Assembly (NCBI GenBank): GCA_907163375.1 | Contig: CAJQUW010012927.1 | Location: 1-64,000, forward strand | Length of the DNA stretch: 64,000 bases | Source of the DNA: Prostheceraeus crozeri | Lineage: Eukaryota > Platyhelminthes > Polycladida > Euryleptidae | Direction of reading: 5' to 3' | Part shown: one piece after another, positions 22,346-34,430 of the stretch | Layout: each line of letters begins with the position of its first letter | Position numbering within the stretch: the stretch's first letter is position 1 | Notes under the pieces: model-generated | The model's input: only the letters and a program-made list of their open reading frames with translations | The model's database searches: none | Told to the model about the DNA's origin: nothing | Program-made: the position numbers and the translations under genes

Positions 22346-22898
22346 CAGGCTTGGCGTTGGGATGAATGTCCTGCCCAACCCAATGAGAATTTCCATTGGG
22401 ATCCCAATAGATCCCAATCCCAACAGAAATCCCAATAGCCAGCTTTAGAGCTAAAAACGTTCGCATGACCCCAAGCTATATCGGGAATTACCGCCTAGGC
22501 CTACCATATGTGATACCTTTTTGAATTGACGATGGCCACGGACGTAGGCCTAGGACTATAGGACTATAGGCACAAAAAGCCTCCGAATTAAGCCACTATT
22601 TTTAGGAACTAAGGAAGTTAAAGCCATTGAGTAGGGTTAAAGCTGACTGTGTCAATTTGTGTGAATCACACTGAGAGCTCTCAATGCTCGAATTCGAAAG
22701 AGGCAAGTTCAGACTGAACACACAGCAAAATGAACTGCTCAGTTCAACCTGAACACATTTGCAACGCACTGATTAATGTCAACGATTACATGCATATTTT
22801 GTCGGGAGAGGGCTTATTGGGATCTATTGGAATTGGGGTGGATTCTTGGTAGCCCAATCCCAATAGCTATTAGGATCCCAATCCCAACGGCAAGGCTG
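22346..22898. mobile_element. 553-bp hAT-like MITE inside the LINE
   Basis: It begins CAGGCTTGGCGTTGGGAT and ends with the inverse, AATCCCAACGGCAAGGCTG. Flanks GTTATTTT and ATTGTTTT agree in 6 of 8 bases. GGGATCCCAAT-like repeats fill the subterminal parts. The LINE frame resumes after it. Confidence 0.75.
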
Positions 22899-23424
22899 AT
22901 TGTTTTTCTTATGCTGACATTTACTCGTGTCTGAATAGATTGAAGCGAAAGAGTAGCGCACCTGATGACATTCCCTATTGGATCCTACGCGATTTCTCTC
23001 ATATTTTCACTCCTGCCACTACGGATATTTTCAACAACTGTATTATCACCAAATATGTCCCTTCATGTTTCAAGATTGCCAAAGTTTTGTCTGTCCCGAA
23101 GTGCAGGAATCCGAAGGCTCCATCAGACTTCAGATCGAAATCTTCGTTGCCACTGCTGGGCAAGGCATTATAGAAATTGGTAAGCCAGAACTCTGGTTCT
23201 TCCTCATATCAAACATTGTCTCGATCAGACTCAACATGCATATTTCCCCAAAACTGGTTCTGCTACAACAGCTGCCCTGACAATGTTGACAAACAAGGTT
23301 GTTGGTCTCCTGGATCCGAAATCAGGTGCCAAAGGACTTCTCGAAGACTTTCGATAAAGCGGATCATAGTATTATTTTAGCTGCTATGCGGAAATTTGAA
23401 CTGCCGCCATATTTGTGTTGCACT

Positions 23425-24027
23425 CATAGAATTAGATTCATCTGCGCGCGTTTCGGTTTCCTAGAAAGGAAGAATTGTATTTAACCTTAATATCGAAATG
23501 GCACATCACATCACACAACTTGCTCCTTCTCGAATGGATAATTCGTGTATCGCTTGCTATTGGAAATGGCAAACAATAAGCTGTCAGCAAAGGACACCAG
23601 AGCCAGTGAGAGATGCGTGCGTGCTGTGCTATCACTTCGCACACACCAAAACACACATCGATGTGTGGCTTTGATTCAATGTATGCACTGTACAGTGAGC
23701 AATGCCGAGGAGAGGATGTGAAATCATCAAGTGAACTAATTTTCGTGCGCCTGCTACTTTCTTTAATAATGATCGGAAGGGTCAACATTATGGAGAAAAC
23801 TTGTGGGCAATGATCTGAATTCTTCGAATCTGAAGGAATTTTGGCAATCGAAGCACTTCGCTGGAACTCACATTAATCCGCAAGCGACGCACGACTTTTT
23901 TCCTATCTCTGTAAGGTATTAGGAATTCCTTTTTGCCCACCTAATAGGTTCCTCAATGTGCCGTCCATTTCGTAATAATCACACTTCTAGCAAACCGAAG
24001 CAGATAAACAAAATATTTAATTCTGTG
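23425..24027. mobile_element. 603-bp hAT-like MITE inside the LINE
   Basis: The ends are CATAGAATTAGATTCATC and the inverse ATTTAATTCTGTG. A perfect 8-bp duplication GTTGCACT lies at 23,417-23,424 and 24,028-24,035. It is nearly the same sequence as 30,129-30,726, and it interrupts the reverse transcriptase frame. Confidence 0.92.
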
Positions 24028-24960
24028 GTTGCACTAGTCTACAGTTATCTTTGTGATCATCTGCAATCCGTCTACTGGAACGCCTGTGCTTCGGGTTATG
24101 CGTGCATTCGACCCATCCTATTTGGATTAGTTGTTGATGATTTTCATCCTCAGTGTTCAGACTCTTTGAGTCGGATAATTGTGTAAACTGGTCGAATGCT
24201 GAGCTGCCACTAAATCGGTCAAAATGTAAAGTGCTTGATACTGTTACAAAAAGAAATTGTGTTCTTAATTCAATTGTAACTTCTGACTGTCTGTTGGAGT
24301 CTGTGTCCGAGATGAAGATTTTGGGAGTTGCTCTTTCTTCCAGTTTGAGATGGAACACTCATATTCAGCAAACTACAGCAAAGGCGTCTCAAAGAATTTT
24401 TATTATTCGTAACCTGAAGTAGTTGTCCATTGGATCTGATTTTTAAGGCATGTGTGGCTTTTATTCGATCTACATTGTTTTCCGCTTTTCCGTGTTTCTT
24501 CAATCCATCGTCGTATTTATTTGATTGTCTTGTGAAAGTTGAGAGGAGAGTTATTCGTACTATATTGCTGTTGATTTTTATTACTCTGATTTATCCACTT
24601 CGGCGAATGCAATTTGCGAATAGTTATTCAAAAACATTGAACACGATCGCCAGCATCCTCTTAGATCCATTTTTCTGGGGCAGGATGTAACGAACACTCG
24701 AAATAGATTGTCTCTGCGCATTCCTCGCTCAAAGACAAAGAGGCACGAGAATTATTTTATGGAGTACTGTAGATCTAGCCAGTGATGTGTGTATTTTTGT
24801 CGTGCCACATTTTACTTTGTCTTTTACACTATCCCATCGTGATTTGTAATGTGCTCACCGAGTATTCTGTGAATTTTGTGAGGCAACAAAGTATTTCTAA
24901 TAAACTAATAGTATTCTAATATCTAATTTCTAATAGTATTTCTGTCAATAAACTTTTATT

Positions 24961-25498
24961 TGTGACTTCGTCAATTTTTTTGATTTTCTCATAACTCATG
25001 CAAATGGCGCACAATCAAAAAAGAAATGCTCCTCTTTGTATTAATGATGTCACTAATGACGTTATGTAGAACAATCAAAAATGAATTGTTGAATTGTGAA
25101 TTGACTTGACACGCTATGGAATGTAAGAGCACAACACCTTTTATTCTGTTCTTTTGTCCTGAACAAAATAGATAAAAGTTTGTTGAATAGATCTATGAAG
25201 GTCACTATATGGAAAGGTACAGGATCTCACACTGACAATAATGGGGATTAGCAATAATTAGCAGTACGTACATGCACTTTATGACTGTCAGCTTAATGAA
25301 TGTCAGGGGCGAAGTTCGCGATAATTAGAATCTGATAAGCGCATCAGAAATCATGATTTATGCTTCATCAAAAATGATCTGTTGCGGCTAGGGTGTGATG
25401 GTGCAGTCAACCTTGTCCTCTGCGTCGGTATACATACCTATCACTTGGCTTTATTGAGGGCGCTGTCAGTAGTCAGCACGTGAAACAGATTGGCAGAG
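24961..25498. other. Presumed 5' flank of the PM20D2-like gene
   Basis: No gene was seen. This is the region just upstream of the first exon and presumably holds its promoter and leader; no TATA box was confidently placed. Confidence 0.4.
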
Positions 25499-26314
25499 AT
25501 GGATCATGAGTCTATCGTTCAGCAAGCCCTTTCGGAAGTGTCTCCAAAACTTCTGTCTCTCTCACGTCATCTTTGTTCATACCCGGAGCTTGGACGATCG
25601 GAGGTAAAGGCACACGCTGCACTCACATCACTTCTGAAGGTTGAAGGATTCTCTGTAACGCCTCACTTTCCTACTGAGACCAGCTTCATCGGTTCACATA
25701 TTGAGGCTTGCACCTCCCAGCCCCACGTTGCTCTTCTCTGTGAATACGATGCATTGCCTGAAATTGGACATGCTTGTGGTCACAACCTCATCGCTGTGGT
25801 TGCCGTTGGTGCTGCTATTGCTGTCCGAACAACAATGCAAAGGTTTTGTCTGAAAGGGAAGGTTTCTGTCTTTGGGACACCTGCAGAAGAGACTGATGGA
25901 GGCAAAATCGACTTCATCAATGGTGGATTCTTTAAAGATGTCGATGCAGCGCTGATGGTTCACCCTGTCGGCAGAATGAACAATGTTGCGAATCCTAGAA
26001 CAACAACATGCTCTTGCTATACTGTAGCATACCATGGAAAAGCCTCTCATGCATCCGCTAATCCGTGGGAAACTACCAGCGCATTGGATGCTGCAGTTTT
26101 GGCATATCAAAATGTCTCTCATCTTCGCCAACACATTCCGCCAAGATCGCGGGTGGTAGGAGTAATCACAAATGGTGGTGAATTATCAACTATTATCCCT
26201 GAGGTATCCGAAATGGAATTCACAATGAGAACTGCTACTTCACGTGAGCGTGAAAATCTCGTGCAAAGATGGAAGGCTTGTATGGAATCCGCGGCCTTGG
26301 CAACTGGATGTCAG
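25499..26314 (+). CDS. PM20D2: PM20D2-like M20-family dipeptidase/amidohydrolase, exon 1
   Basis: 272 codons from ATG at 25,499 (MDHESIVQQ) to a splice donor CAG/GTAAAC at 26,314/26,315. The metal-site pattern of M20 peptidases is present: CEYDALPEIGHACGHN (aspartate and HACGHN near residues 82-97), GTPAEET (glutamate pair near 130) and MVHPVG. The dimerisation domain follows with HGKASHASANPWE and VGVITNGGELSTIIPE. PM20D2 proteins hydrolyse dipeptides with basic ends, such as beta-alanyl-lysine, in metabolite repair. The exon ends in codon phase 0 and continues at 31,764 after a 5.4-kb intron. Exons 1 and 2 together give about 390 residues against about 430 for vertebrate members. This is the only host gene in the window I recognise with confidence. 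Confidence 0.9.
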
Positions 26315-27397
26315 GTAAACATCTGTTTAAATATCAGCAGTGAAGCTAGATAGAACAGGAGGCTAAAAGTAGGTTAAAGTTGTCTAAATTCTTGAGCAGT
26401 CAAGTAGTGGGAGGCAGGTCCCATCCATGATCCATAATGTATGCCATCATAATTTACCAACAAACTATAATTAAATTCCCTATGCTTAATGCACAGGTTA
26501 CACACATTTTAATCAGTCTTGTTGATAAGCAATTCGTATTCGCAGATATGCGAGGTGACAACAGAGGGAAGGACTCCCCGTTAATTGCCAGAATTTTATA
26601 ATATATTCGTTCAGCCTGACAGAAAATTCGCTTCGTCGTTAATGCGCGGAAGGACTAGCATTCAAAATAATCAATGCAAATTTCTCAATACACCGAAATC
26701 GATATTTTACTGGTTGATCAAGAACACACAATCCTATGAAACTGACAAAACGTTTGAATGCATCACGCTGAACTTGAACCCATAGTGTAGGGATATGTAG
26801 GCAGAGTGTCGACTCAAAAGAGTATCTGTATACAGTGAAAATTTTTTATGAAAAGATTCAGTTTTTTGCGGAGACTACGTTCCCGTGGTCAAAAAAGTCA
26901 AAATTTTGCCAATTTATATACTACCGAGATGACTCTCCTATATAAGTAGTATGAATCAAGTTGGATCTCAAAAGTAATGAATATTTGCTAACAAGCATCC
27001 TAACTAAGCGGAAATTAAGCTGATTATCAAGGGAATTTCATGATCCGTATTATAATGGAAGTCTTCATGAAAAAGTCGACATCTTATTGTGCTTTCTTGG
27101 GTGAAATTTCATATTTCTAATTCATGAAAGCAATAGCACGTCATCGAGTTGCCAATTTAACAATTATTACCTCTCCAAGGATGTTATAAAACGGACAACC
27201 TGTAAAATAATATCATTTCATTCGATCGTTGGCTTTCATGGTTAACGGTCGGATTGCTCTGCGGCTCTTGCAAACTGTGCATCTGCTCGTAAGCATATCC
27301 ATGATGGAATTAGATCAACTCATTACCTACACACCAAATGAGTTACAAAGAATAATATCTCTAGGATGTACTGGACTGAACTGATCACATTGAAAAA

Positions 27398-27904
27398 ATG
27401 GTAAAGAAAGCACAAATGAGAATGCATTTTATAAGTGAAATGATGCGATGTGGACTTCAAAATGAGGATATTATACGGTATTTCTGTGCTTGTGTCCGAA
27501 GCATCCTCGAATATGGTGCTCCAGTGTGGCACTTCGGAATCACCAAAGCTCAATCAATTACTATTGAATCTGTTCAAAGACAACTGAAAAGAATGATGGA
27601 ACACATCCCATATGATTATCATGATTATGATTATGACCGTCTTCTGCAAAAATATTCACTGGAAACACTTAGTTCACGACGTATGAACATCTGTCGGAAT
27701 TATTTTAACAATTTGCCAAAAGCTTTGAGTGAAAGAATTTCACATCGTCCACAAAAAACAGAAATATTGAGATGTAAAACAAATATCATCTTTTGTAACA
27801 CCAACAGGTATAAAAACTCCTTCTTGCCATCTGCAGTACAGAACTTCTCGTCGTTGATTTTTAGTCCGTATACATGTATATCTTCTACTTTTCACTTTTT
27901 GTAA
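27398..27904 (+). pseudogene. LINE reverse transcriptase C-terminal fragment
   Basis: A 168-codon open frame with SILEYGAPVWHFGITKAQ, then ETLSSRRMNICRNYF and RYKNSFLP. This is the conserved region after the catalytic part of CR1/RTE-like LINE proteins. The catalytic YxDD part is absent upstream, so it is a 5'-truncated fragment. The trailing AATAAACATATTATTATT is a plausible LINE 3' tail. Confidence 0.75.
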
Positions 27905-27955
27905 AATGATCAGCTTCTGCTGTCTAGTATTGAATAAACATATTATTATTATTAT

Positions 27956-29312
27956 TTCCTTCTGCTTTGCTATCATGATCAGTCAATTCCGTTGTAATTT
28001 CTTCAAAACTGCATAAATGTGTATATCTCACATTTTGAAACAATTCCGACTGTATCCCCCTTGAGTTAATTTAATAAAATCGTAAGTGTATACACATTGG
28101 GGATTTAATATATGCAGAGTTACCACTCTACCAAACATACTTACTCTATGCTTCAACCTACATTTTTAAAGTTAGATATATTGTTTTCTGAATGAGATGG
28201 TATTTGCCTTCTGACAATTTGAAACAGCAGTGAAGGAACGCAGCCTATCTGTACATGAAATAGCAAAAGAGTACAGCTCACATGTAGGCCTCTATGAAAC
28301 AGCAATATATCAACAGACCTAGAAGAAACCGAGCCCAAATTGAAGTTGAAAGCTGTCGAATAGAAAGACTTTCTCAGACTTGAACACATTAAGCACGAAA
28401 ATTCCTTGGCAGCCGTAGACGCTGCGTTTCGCCATACACCTGAACATCTTTCTATTCTATGCCCAGGCGAGCTGGCACTCTGCAATCTTTGTGATTATCA
28501 GCCGCACGGCAAAGCCAGGATAAGCAAACGCAGAGCAGCCTGCTGTGCGGTCATTCTGCTTGTTCAGCCATTCTAGATATTTTAAGCTACTTTGGGCCAT
28601 TCCGAGCTGTATTGACGAGCCCTTGCAGGGCGAAACGCTATCTATGCTATCTATGCGCGAGCTTTCTATGCTAGCAATGTGTTTTGGTCGACCTCCTGTG
28701 TGCATTAAGCCATTTATTATTTCAAAAGTCTTTGAAAAATTACTTCATGCAAAAGACATAATTTGCGTACGACGACGCTCTCTGCACTGGAAGACCGTGT
28801 TCATGCTGTTTAAAGTTGTTACTTGCCGGGAATTTTGTGACATTTATGTGACTTGCTTTGAAGATTTTCCTGAGATTTTGGACCACATAGAGTGGTCGAA
28901 TGAAGAATGTTTCAATCTAAACGGACGAATAAATCGACATAATTGAGTCTGCTGATCTGAATCAAATCGACATGAGATATTGCAACAAGAGCTCACTTTA
29001 CCTTGTGTAGCTGTTTGTGGTGCCATCTTGTGCTCTGGATTAATCGGTCCATTTTTATTCGACAAGTCACTGACAGCCGAATGATGCCTAGAAATGCTGA
29101 GTGAAAAGTTTCATCCCATAGAGTAAGTATGTTAGGTAGAGTGGTAACTCCGCATTTATTAAATCCCCAATGTGTATACACTTTCCATTTTATTAAATGA
29201 ACTCGAGGTGAATACTATTGGGTATTGCTACCAAATGTGAGATATTGAAATTTTGCAGTTTTAAAGAAATTGCCACGGAATTGACTGATCATGATAAGTA
29301 ATGCAGAAGGAA
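27956..29312. mobile_element. 1.36-kb fold-back DNA transposon
   Basis: Terminal inverted repeats of about 195 bases lie at 27,956-28,150 (TTCCTTCTGC start) and 29,117-29,312. Both contain GTGTATACACATTGGGGATT and GAGTTACCACTCTACC or their inverses. The inside has no transposase. A lone copy of the same arm sits at 42,609-42,741. Confidence 0.85.
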
Positions 29313-30128
29313 TGATAGTATTTTACAGATCCTCCGTGTCATGACAGCCTTGGATTAACAATTCGATAACAACAGATTAAATTAACAATTCGATAGGTTG
29401 CTGTTACTTTCATTCTCAACCTCCAGAGTATTTTCTAAAGCGTGATCATATCACAAGCAGCCTGCCACCGGTAGAGCAAAATAACACAATGAAAGACAAT
29501 AATTTCAATTAAATTTAAGAGATGCAAGGGTCCACATATCGCGATTCATATTCAAGAAATAAAACATATAAATTTAGTGAATCATTAAATCATAACGATG
29601 AAAATATAATTAATAACTTTAGACTTCAGCCAGGAAAGCACAATTAGATCTCGAGTTTTTCATGAAGATTTCCATTACAATGCAGTTTAGGAAATTCCGT
29701 TGACAATCAGCTTGATTTCCGCTGAATTGTGATGCTTGTAGCAAATATTCATTCCTTTGATATCCAACTTGTTTCACACTACTTATAAAGGGGACGTCAT
29801 CTTTGTAGTATATAAATACAGGAATATTTTGCAAAATTTTAGCCTTTTATAAACTGCTCAAATAATTTTTTGGACAGCAGAAACGTAGCCTCCGCAAAAA
29901 ACTGAATCTTTTGATATAATAATTTTCACTGTATACAGATACATGATTGAGTCGACACTCTACCTTTTTATACTTGCTCTATATTTCAGCCCTTTATGTC
30001 TGAGCGTGAATACAGCATTGATTTAACTTTTCAACATGATGGGGTCCCTGCTCATTATGGCATCTTCGTCCGAAAGTGACTTGATCATTTTCTGTAGATG
30101 CATAGACCGTCCCGTGGAATGGCCTGCT

Positions 30129-30726
30129 CACAGAATTAGATTCATCTGCGCGCGCTTCGGTTTCCTAGAAAGGAAGAATTGTATGTAACCTTAATATCGA
30201 AATGGCACATCACAGAACTTGCTCCTTCTCGAATGGATAATTCGTGTATCGCTTGCTGTTGGAAATGGCAAACAATAAGCTGTCAGCAAAGGACAACAGA
30301 GCCAGTGAGAGATGCGTGCGTGCTGTGATATCACTTCGCACACACCAAAACACACATCGATGCGTGGCTTTGATTCAATGTATGCACTATACACTGAGCA
30401 ATGCTGAGGAGAGGATGTGAAATCATCAAGTGAACTAATTTTCGTACGCCTGCTACTTTCTTTAATAATGATCGGAAGGGTCAACATTATGGAGAAAACT
30501 CGTGGCCAATGATCTGAATTCTTCGAATCTGAAGGAATTTTGGCAATCGAAGTACTTTGCTGGAACTCACATTAATCCGCAAGCGACGCACGACTTTTTT
30601 CATATCTCTATAAGGTGTTAGGAATTCCTTTTTGCCCACTTAGTAGGTTCCTCGATGTGCCGTCAATTTCGTATAAATCACACTTCTAGCAAACCGAAGC
30701 AGATAAACAAAATATTTGATTTTGTG
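30129..30726. mobile_element. 598-bp hAT-like MITE in the intron
   Basis: The ends are CACAGAATTAGATTCATC and the inverse ATTTGATTTTGTG. A perfect 8-bp duplication GGCCTGCT lies at 30,121-30,128 and 30,727-30,734. It is nearly identical to 23,425-24,027. Confidence 0.93.
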
Positions 30727-31389
30727 GGCCTGCTAGATCCACAGACCTCAGCACTCCAGACTTCATTTTTACGGGAGTTATAAGTGTATTATGTTTAGCA
30801 GTTTGCATTTTGAACATTTTTGCAGTTACTTGCATTACAATTATCCCGATTCATTATGATCTTCGCTAATAATCATTCGGGTTCGGTTATTTCTGGGCAA
30901 CTCTGTATAATACATCACGATCTTCTTGCGGATTTTTGTCGCTACTATTATGGCGGTTGCTACTGCTTGTTATACGAAGTTATTCAGGCTTGATTATGTA
31001 CACATGAAGAACAAGATGAATTTTCATCGGATAAGATCAATTCCAATCATGGAGTATCGTGACTCAACAAACGAGGGATTGCTTCAGTTGTAAGAAGTGA
31101 CTGTGGGAAAGTCAGACATGTGTTAAGTGAGAAGCTGAACAGAGAGTCTTCAGGAAGATCATTGCTTTACTGGAAAACAGACTTACGGAAGTCCTTTCTA
31201 TTGCTGCGAGTAAATGAGTAGGTAATCACACGGATGATCGATTCAATTCGCAAGGACAGCTTGCACTCTGTTCCAAGGTACCAAGGCAAAACAAATTTCC
31301 AACAAGTAGGTGTACAAAGTAAAGTCGACCAATTCATCAATGATCATATATACCGGCAGGCCTACTGGAAAAGTAACAAAGTTCGTTTT

Positions 31390-31590
31390 TCAATGAAGAA
31401 AATTGTACAAGTTCTTCTTGATGCTCGGTAGGGATGTAGAGCTCACAATGTCAGGGGACAGGGAATTCCAGTCGTCAGTTACAAGGTGGGAAAAAATATT
31501 CACGGGCTTGAGCCCTTGAAGGGTTTTGAAGATTTTGAATTCATGGTTGCGAGTCCTTGGAGTCAACCTTGAATAACTTAGCTGGATCAC
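31390..31590 (-). pseudogene. LINE protein C-terminal fragment
   Basis: The minus frame contains VTDDWNSLSPDIVSSTSLP followed by KKNLYNFL, the usual last 30 residues of CR1/L2-like reverse transcriptase proteins. It is only a fragment in the intron. Confidence 0.6.
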
Positions 31591-31763
31591 ATGGGGTAAG
31601 GGAATGAAAAATTCTGAACACGGTTATTTAGTCAAAAGCACGGCGACGAAGTTGGAGCGTTGGAATCCGCAAGAAGATCGCGAACACCCTATATATGCAT
31701 TAATTTATGTATGAAATTAATCAATAAAGGAACGCCGCTTACTTTATCTCTGTTGACTTGCAG

Positions 31764-32120
31764 GTATCTTTCAAATTACGCGATCGCCCATACGATGACT
31801 TGAATGGAAATGAGACTCTTGCTGAAGTTTATCGACGTCACTCTATAAACATGGGAATAGAAACGGCTAGAAGCTTCGATTTCGCGTGGTCCACAGATGC
31901 TGGAAATGTTTCCTATGTTGTTCCTACAATCCATCCAGTCTTCAAGATTGATGACCATGCGAATATTCACGAGCGTGACTTTGCTGATTTAGCTGCTGGG
32001 GAACCAGCCTTTCATCTTGCAATCCAACAAGCTCATATAATTGCTTTGACAGCCTTGGAAGTGCTCACAGATGAATCTCTGAGATCTAAAATGAAAGAAG
32101 AGTTCGATTGCATCAAGTAG
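31764..32120 (+). CDS. PM20D2: PM20D2-like M20-family dipeptidase/amidohydrolase, exon 2
   Basis: This follows the acceptor TTGACTTGCAG and continues in phase 0 for 118 codons to TAG at 32,118-32,120. It reads VSFKLRDRPYDDLNGN, then FDFAWSTDAGNVSYVVPTIH and GEPAFHLAI, the C-terminal part of the catalytic domain. STDAGNVSYVVP is the family's conserved block, and HPVFKI carries the last metal-site histidine region. It ends EVLTDESLRSKMKEEF, a normal end for the family. No clear polyadenylation signal was placed downstream. Confidence 0.88.
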   Translation, partial: VSFKLRDRPYDDLNGNETLAEVYRRHSINMGIETARSFDFAWSTDAGNVSYVVPTIHPVFKIDDHANIHERDFADLAAGEPAFHLAIQQAHIIALTALEVLTDESLRSKMKEEFDCIK

Positions 32121-34430
32121 TGAAGTTAGAGTCGTGTGAAATAGTCAGCTATAAAGCAAATCCTTCAAATTGATGTCAAAATTTCGGTGCGGGTTGTTAC
32201 GTTCGTGGTTATTCCTGGTTGAAACATGATAATCACAATAGGTTGTTACAGAAATAGGCAATGGTGCAATTACAACGCCAAAAATAATGTATAAAAGCAT
32301 CAAAAGTATTTTCAACGATTCTTTTCATTTGGCCGGTTGTGGGTATTTTCTATATTTAAACATACACATGAATGTTTATTCTAAGTGAATGACGACAGTT
32401 GTCTAAAGTCCCTTGGCTACCTCAAAGTAAGCGCAAGTCGTGCGTGGAGTTCCGTGTGTCATCTCAAAATCATAGAGCAAGAAATGGCCGCTCTATAGCA
32501 AAAGAGCAAGCGACAATGACAAAGGGTAAATTGAAATTCAAAGTCCGAGAGCTCCTGACATTTTCTTCATCAATGCACGCGCGAGATTATTATTTTTTTT
32601 ATACGTAGATAGTCATCCGACATCAGTAAAACGACAATTCTTAAGTTGTATTTCCAGTCGTCTTGCAAGTTACAGAGCCTCAAACATCGCAAAATTCCAT
32701 TTGTTTATGTAGATCCATGTACTTCCGAGTTTCATGCACTCAAAAACGCAATGATCCAGCATTCATTTAAATACTCAAAATGAGATTTGTCATTTTTATG
32801 ATCACGATTGCATTTTTAGGGCAGAATCCTCCACCATCAGGTAGAAAAACGGCATTCCTCATTACCGGAAGCTTCAGTTACTTCAGTTACTTCAGTTACT
32901 TGCAGAGACTCACTCGAGCGATTCAATTTGGGTTGCGGAGTCGGAGTCCTTTTGGCTGGAGTAGGAGTCCTGTCCAAACTCCGGACTGTAACTGTAGACA
33001 CTCGAAATATGAAACAAGTAAACAATTTATCAGTGAATAACTGTCACTGTTATGATGTCTACCATCAATCTGGAGAATTAGGAGTGAAGTGAAAGAGAAC
33101 ATGCTTGTCACGTACATTATTAAATAATGATGTCTTGTAGTAACGGATGAGTAATGAGTGTATTATCAGAGCGAGAAGCATATTTTTTATAAATATTGCA
33201 TCACTCAAGTTATCGGCATACATTGGAGCATATCGAATATGGATAGCAGTCATTCCCGATCATCCCGATTGCGCAGCGAACGGGATGTCTACTGTTTTTC
33301 AAGTTTTCAACCTGTGATTTCTCCCCTTAATTAAAGGATGTGCAGGCTTGCATAAACTGATAATTGATATAAGGGAAGCATCATAGAAATTAACAATACC
33401 ATAGAAGCAAAGATGCATAGAAGCATTATAAAAGTAAGTGTATAAGGGAAGCATCGAATCAATGGTTGATTTGTGGCGACAGCTATGATATTACTTTTTC
33501 GCCAGCGCTTATAAGCAGTTTGATTTGGTATGTGAATTGATAACAGAAGGATATTGAAATGTTTGATGACACTGAATGAAAAGCTATGATAAAGCCATGG
33601 AACTACGAATGCTGACATAGCCTTAGCAGTTGTGCATCTGCAAGTTTGTTCATCTGATATTTAAAGTAGCGATTTTAGAGTCATTAAGAAAATGGCAACT
33701 CATCTTTTTATACATCATTATGAATTCAATATTTCAATTTTTGTTTCCCTACTTTATTATGACTAAGTGTGTCATACATTAGGATTAATTGTTTTTGTTT
33801 GACACATAACTTTGAATTACCATTTATTGAGATGCCAGGCGCATTCGATCGTGCTTTCATGACTGCGATTGATGATTGCTTTTATTTGAAATGATAAATA
33901 ATGTATAAAGAAGCACATGAAGTTGAGAAGATTGAAAGCATGGTACTGGGTCCGCCTGAGTATCGTTCAGCATTATCCACTCATCGGTGGGGCATCACCG
34001 CCAACCATCTCTTTGTCGCCCAGTTTTGATTCACATTAAGGAAACCTTTGTGATGAACAGACCTGGACGGTATAATTTCAAGAAAACTTAGTGATAACAT
34101 AGCAAATGAATTCAATTTCAGTCCAATAAAGATTATTCTATGATATAGCATGACAAGAGCATGGCAGGAATACAAATAGCACAAAACATGAAATTAAACA
34201 GATATACACATTTATAATGCAATAATGTGTAATATAAACATTCTAGCGTTAAATGTGCTAAATGATAAATGATAAAAACCTGAGAACTCATAGAGAATGA
34301 TTCTCTTACGAGCATCAATAATTTCAAATTGTTGACTATGTAGTCTAATAGATATCTAAATCCAAACTTTTTGCATTGACTCTTCGAATAAATTATGGTG
34401 TTCGGTATGTAATATTGCTACAAGTCAACT
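32121..34430. other. Intergenic stretch with small repeats
   Basis: No gene was recognised. It contains a 9-bp tandem repeat (CTTCAGTTA, 32,872-32,898) and a G/C-rich stretch near 32,933-32,990 (TTGCGGAGTCGGAGTCC) like the ends of the hAT element at 46,238. The region up to 34,430 should contain the 5' LTR of the BEL element, but none was found. Confidence 0.5.

Larger units (their letters stand above)
22220..24960 (+). pseudogene. LINE (CR1/L2-like) reverse transcriptase, decayed and split by two MITEs
   Basis: Pieces in order on the plus strand: AEDFNRFFSSVFQ (near 22,240) before the reverse transcriptase; then, after an inserted MITE, RLKRKSSAPDDIPYWILRDF and PLLGKAL (22,940-23,170); then DFSKTFDKADHSII (near 23,340); then, after a second MITE, LCDHLQSVYWNACASGYAC and ILFGLVVDDF (24,040-24,150), where VVDDF stands at the F/YxDD catalytic site; then SKCKVLDTV and EMKILGVALSSSLRWNTHI (24,210-24,360), the usual region after the catalytic site. 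Many stops and frameshifts show it is dead. The tail near 24,890-24,960 has AATAAAC-like repeats. Such elements copy their RNA into a nicked chromosomal site. Confidence 0.8.
26803..29961. mobile_element. 3.2-kb element with about 300-bp terminal inverted repeats
   Basis: The left arm from 26,803 (AGAGTGTCGACTC, then CAGTTTTTTGCGGAG) to about 27,085 returns inverted at about 29,640-29,961. The arms are diverged but collinear over about 300 bases. A LINE fragment and a separate fold-back element sit between them. No transposase is seen. Confidence 0.75.
26315..31763 (+). other. Intron of the PM20D2-like gene, filled with nested transposons
   Basis: It runs from donor GTAAAC at 26,315 to acceptor TTGACTTGCAG at 31,763. 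It holds, in order, a 3.2-kb long-inverted-repeat element (26,803-29,961) with a LINE fragment and a 1.36-kb fold-back element inside it, a 598-bp hAT-like MITE (30,129-30,726), and a second LINE fragment (31,390-31,590). The rest (26,315-26,802, 30,735-31,389, 31,591-31,763) shows nothing recognisable. Confidence 0.8.

Noticed and set aside
23438-23788. 116-codon minus frame, repeated at 30,191-30,487
   Set aside because: Lies wholly inside the two copies of one MITE; no domain, and the frame differs in length between copies.
25694-26134. 146-codon minus frame
   Set aside because: Opposite-strand shadow of PM20D2-like exon 1.
28153-29181. Several 60-130 codon frames between the fold-back arms
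   Set aside because: No known domain, on both strands, and no support from another copy.
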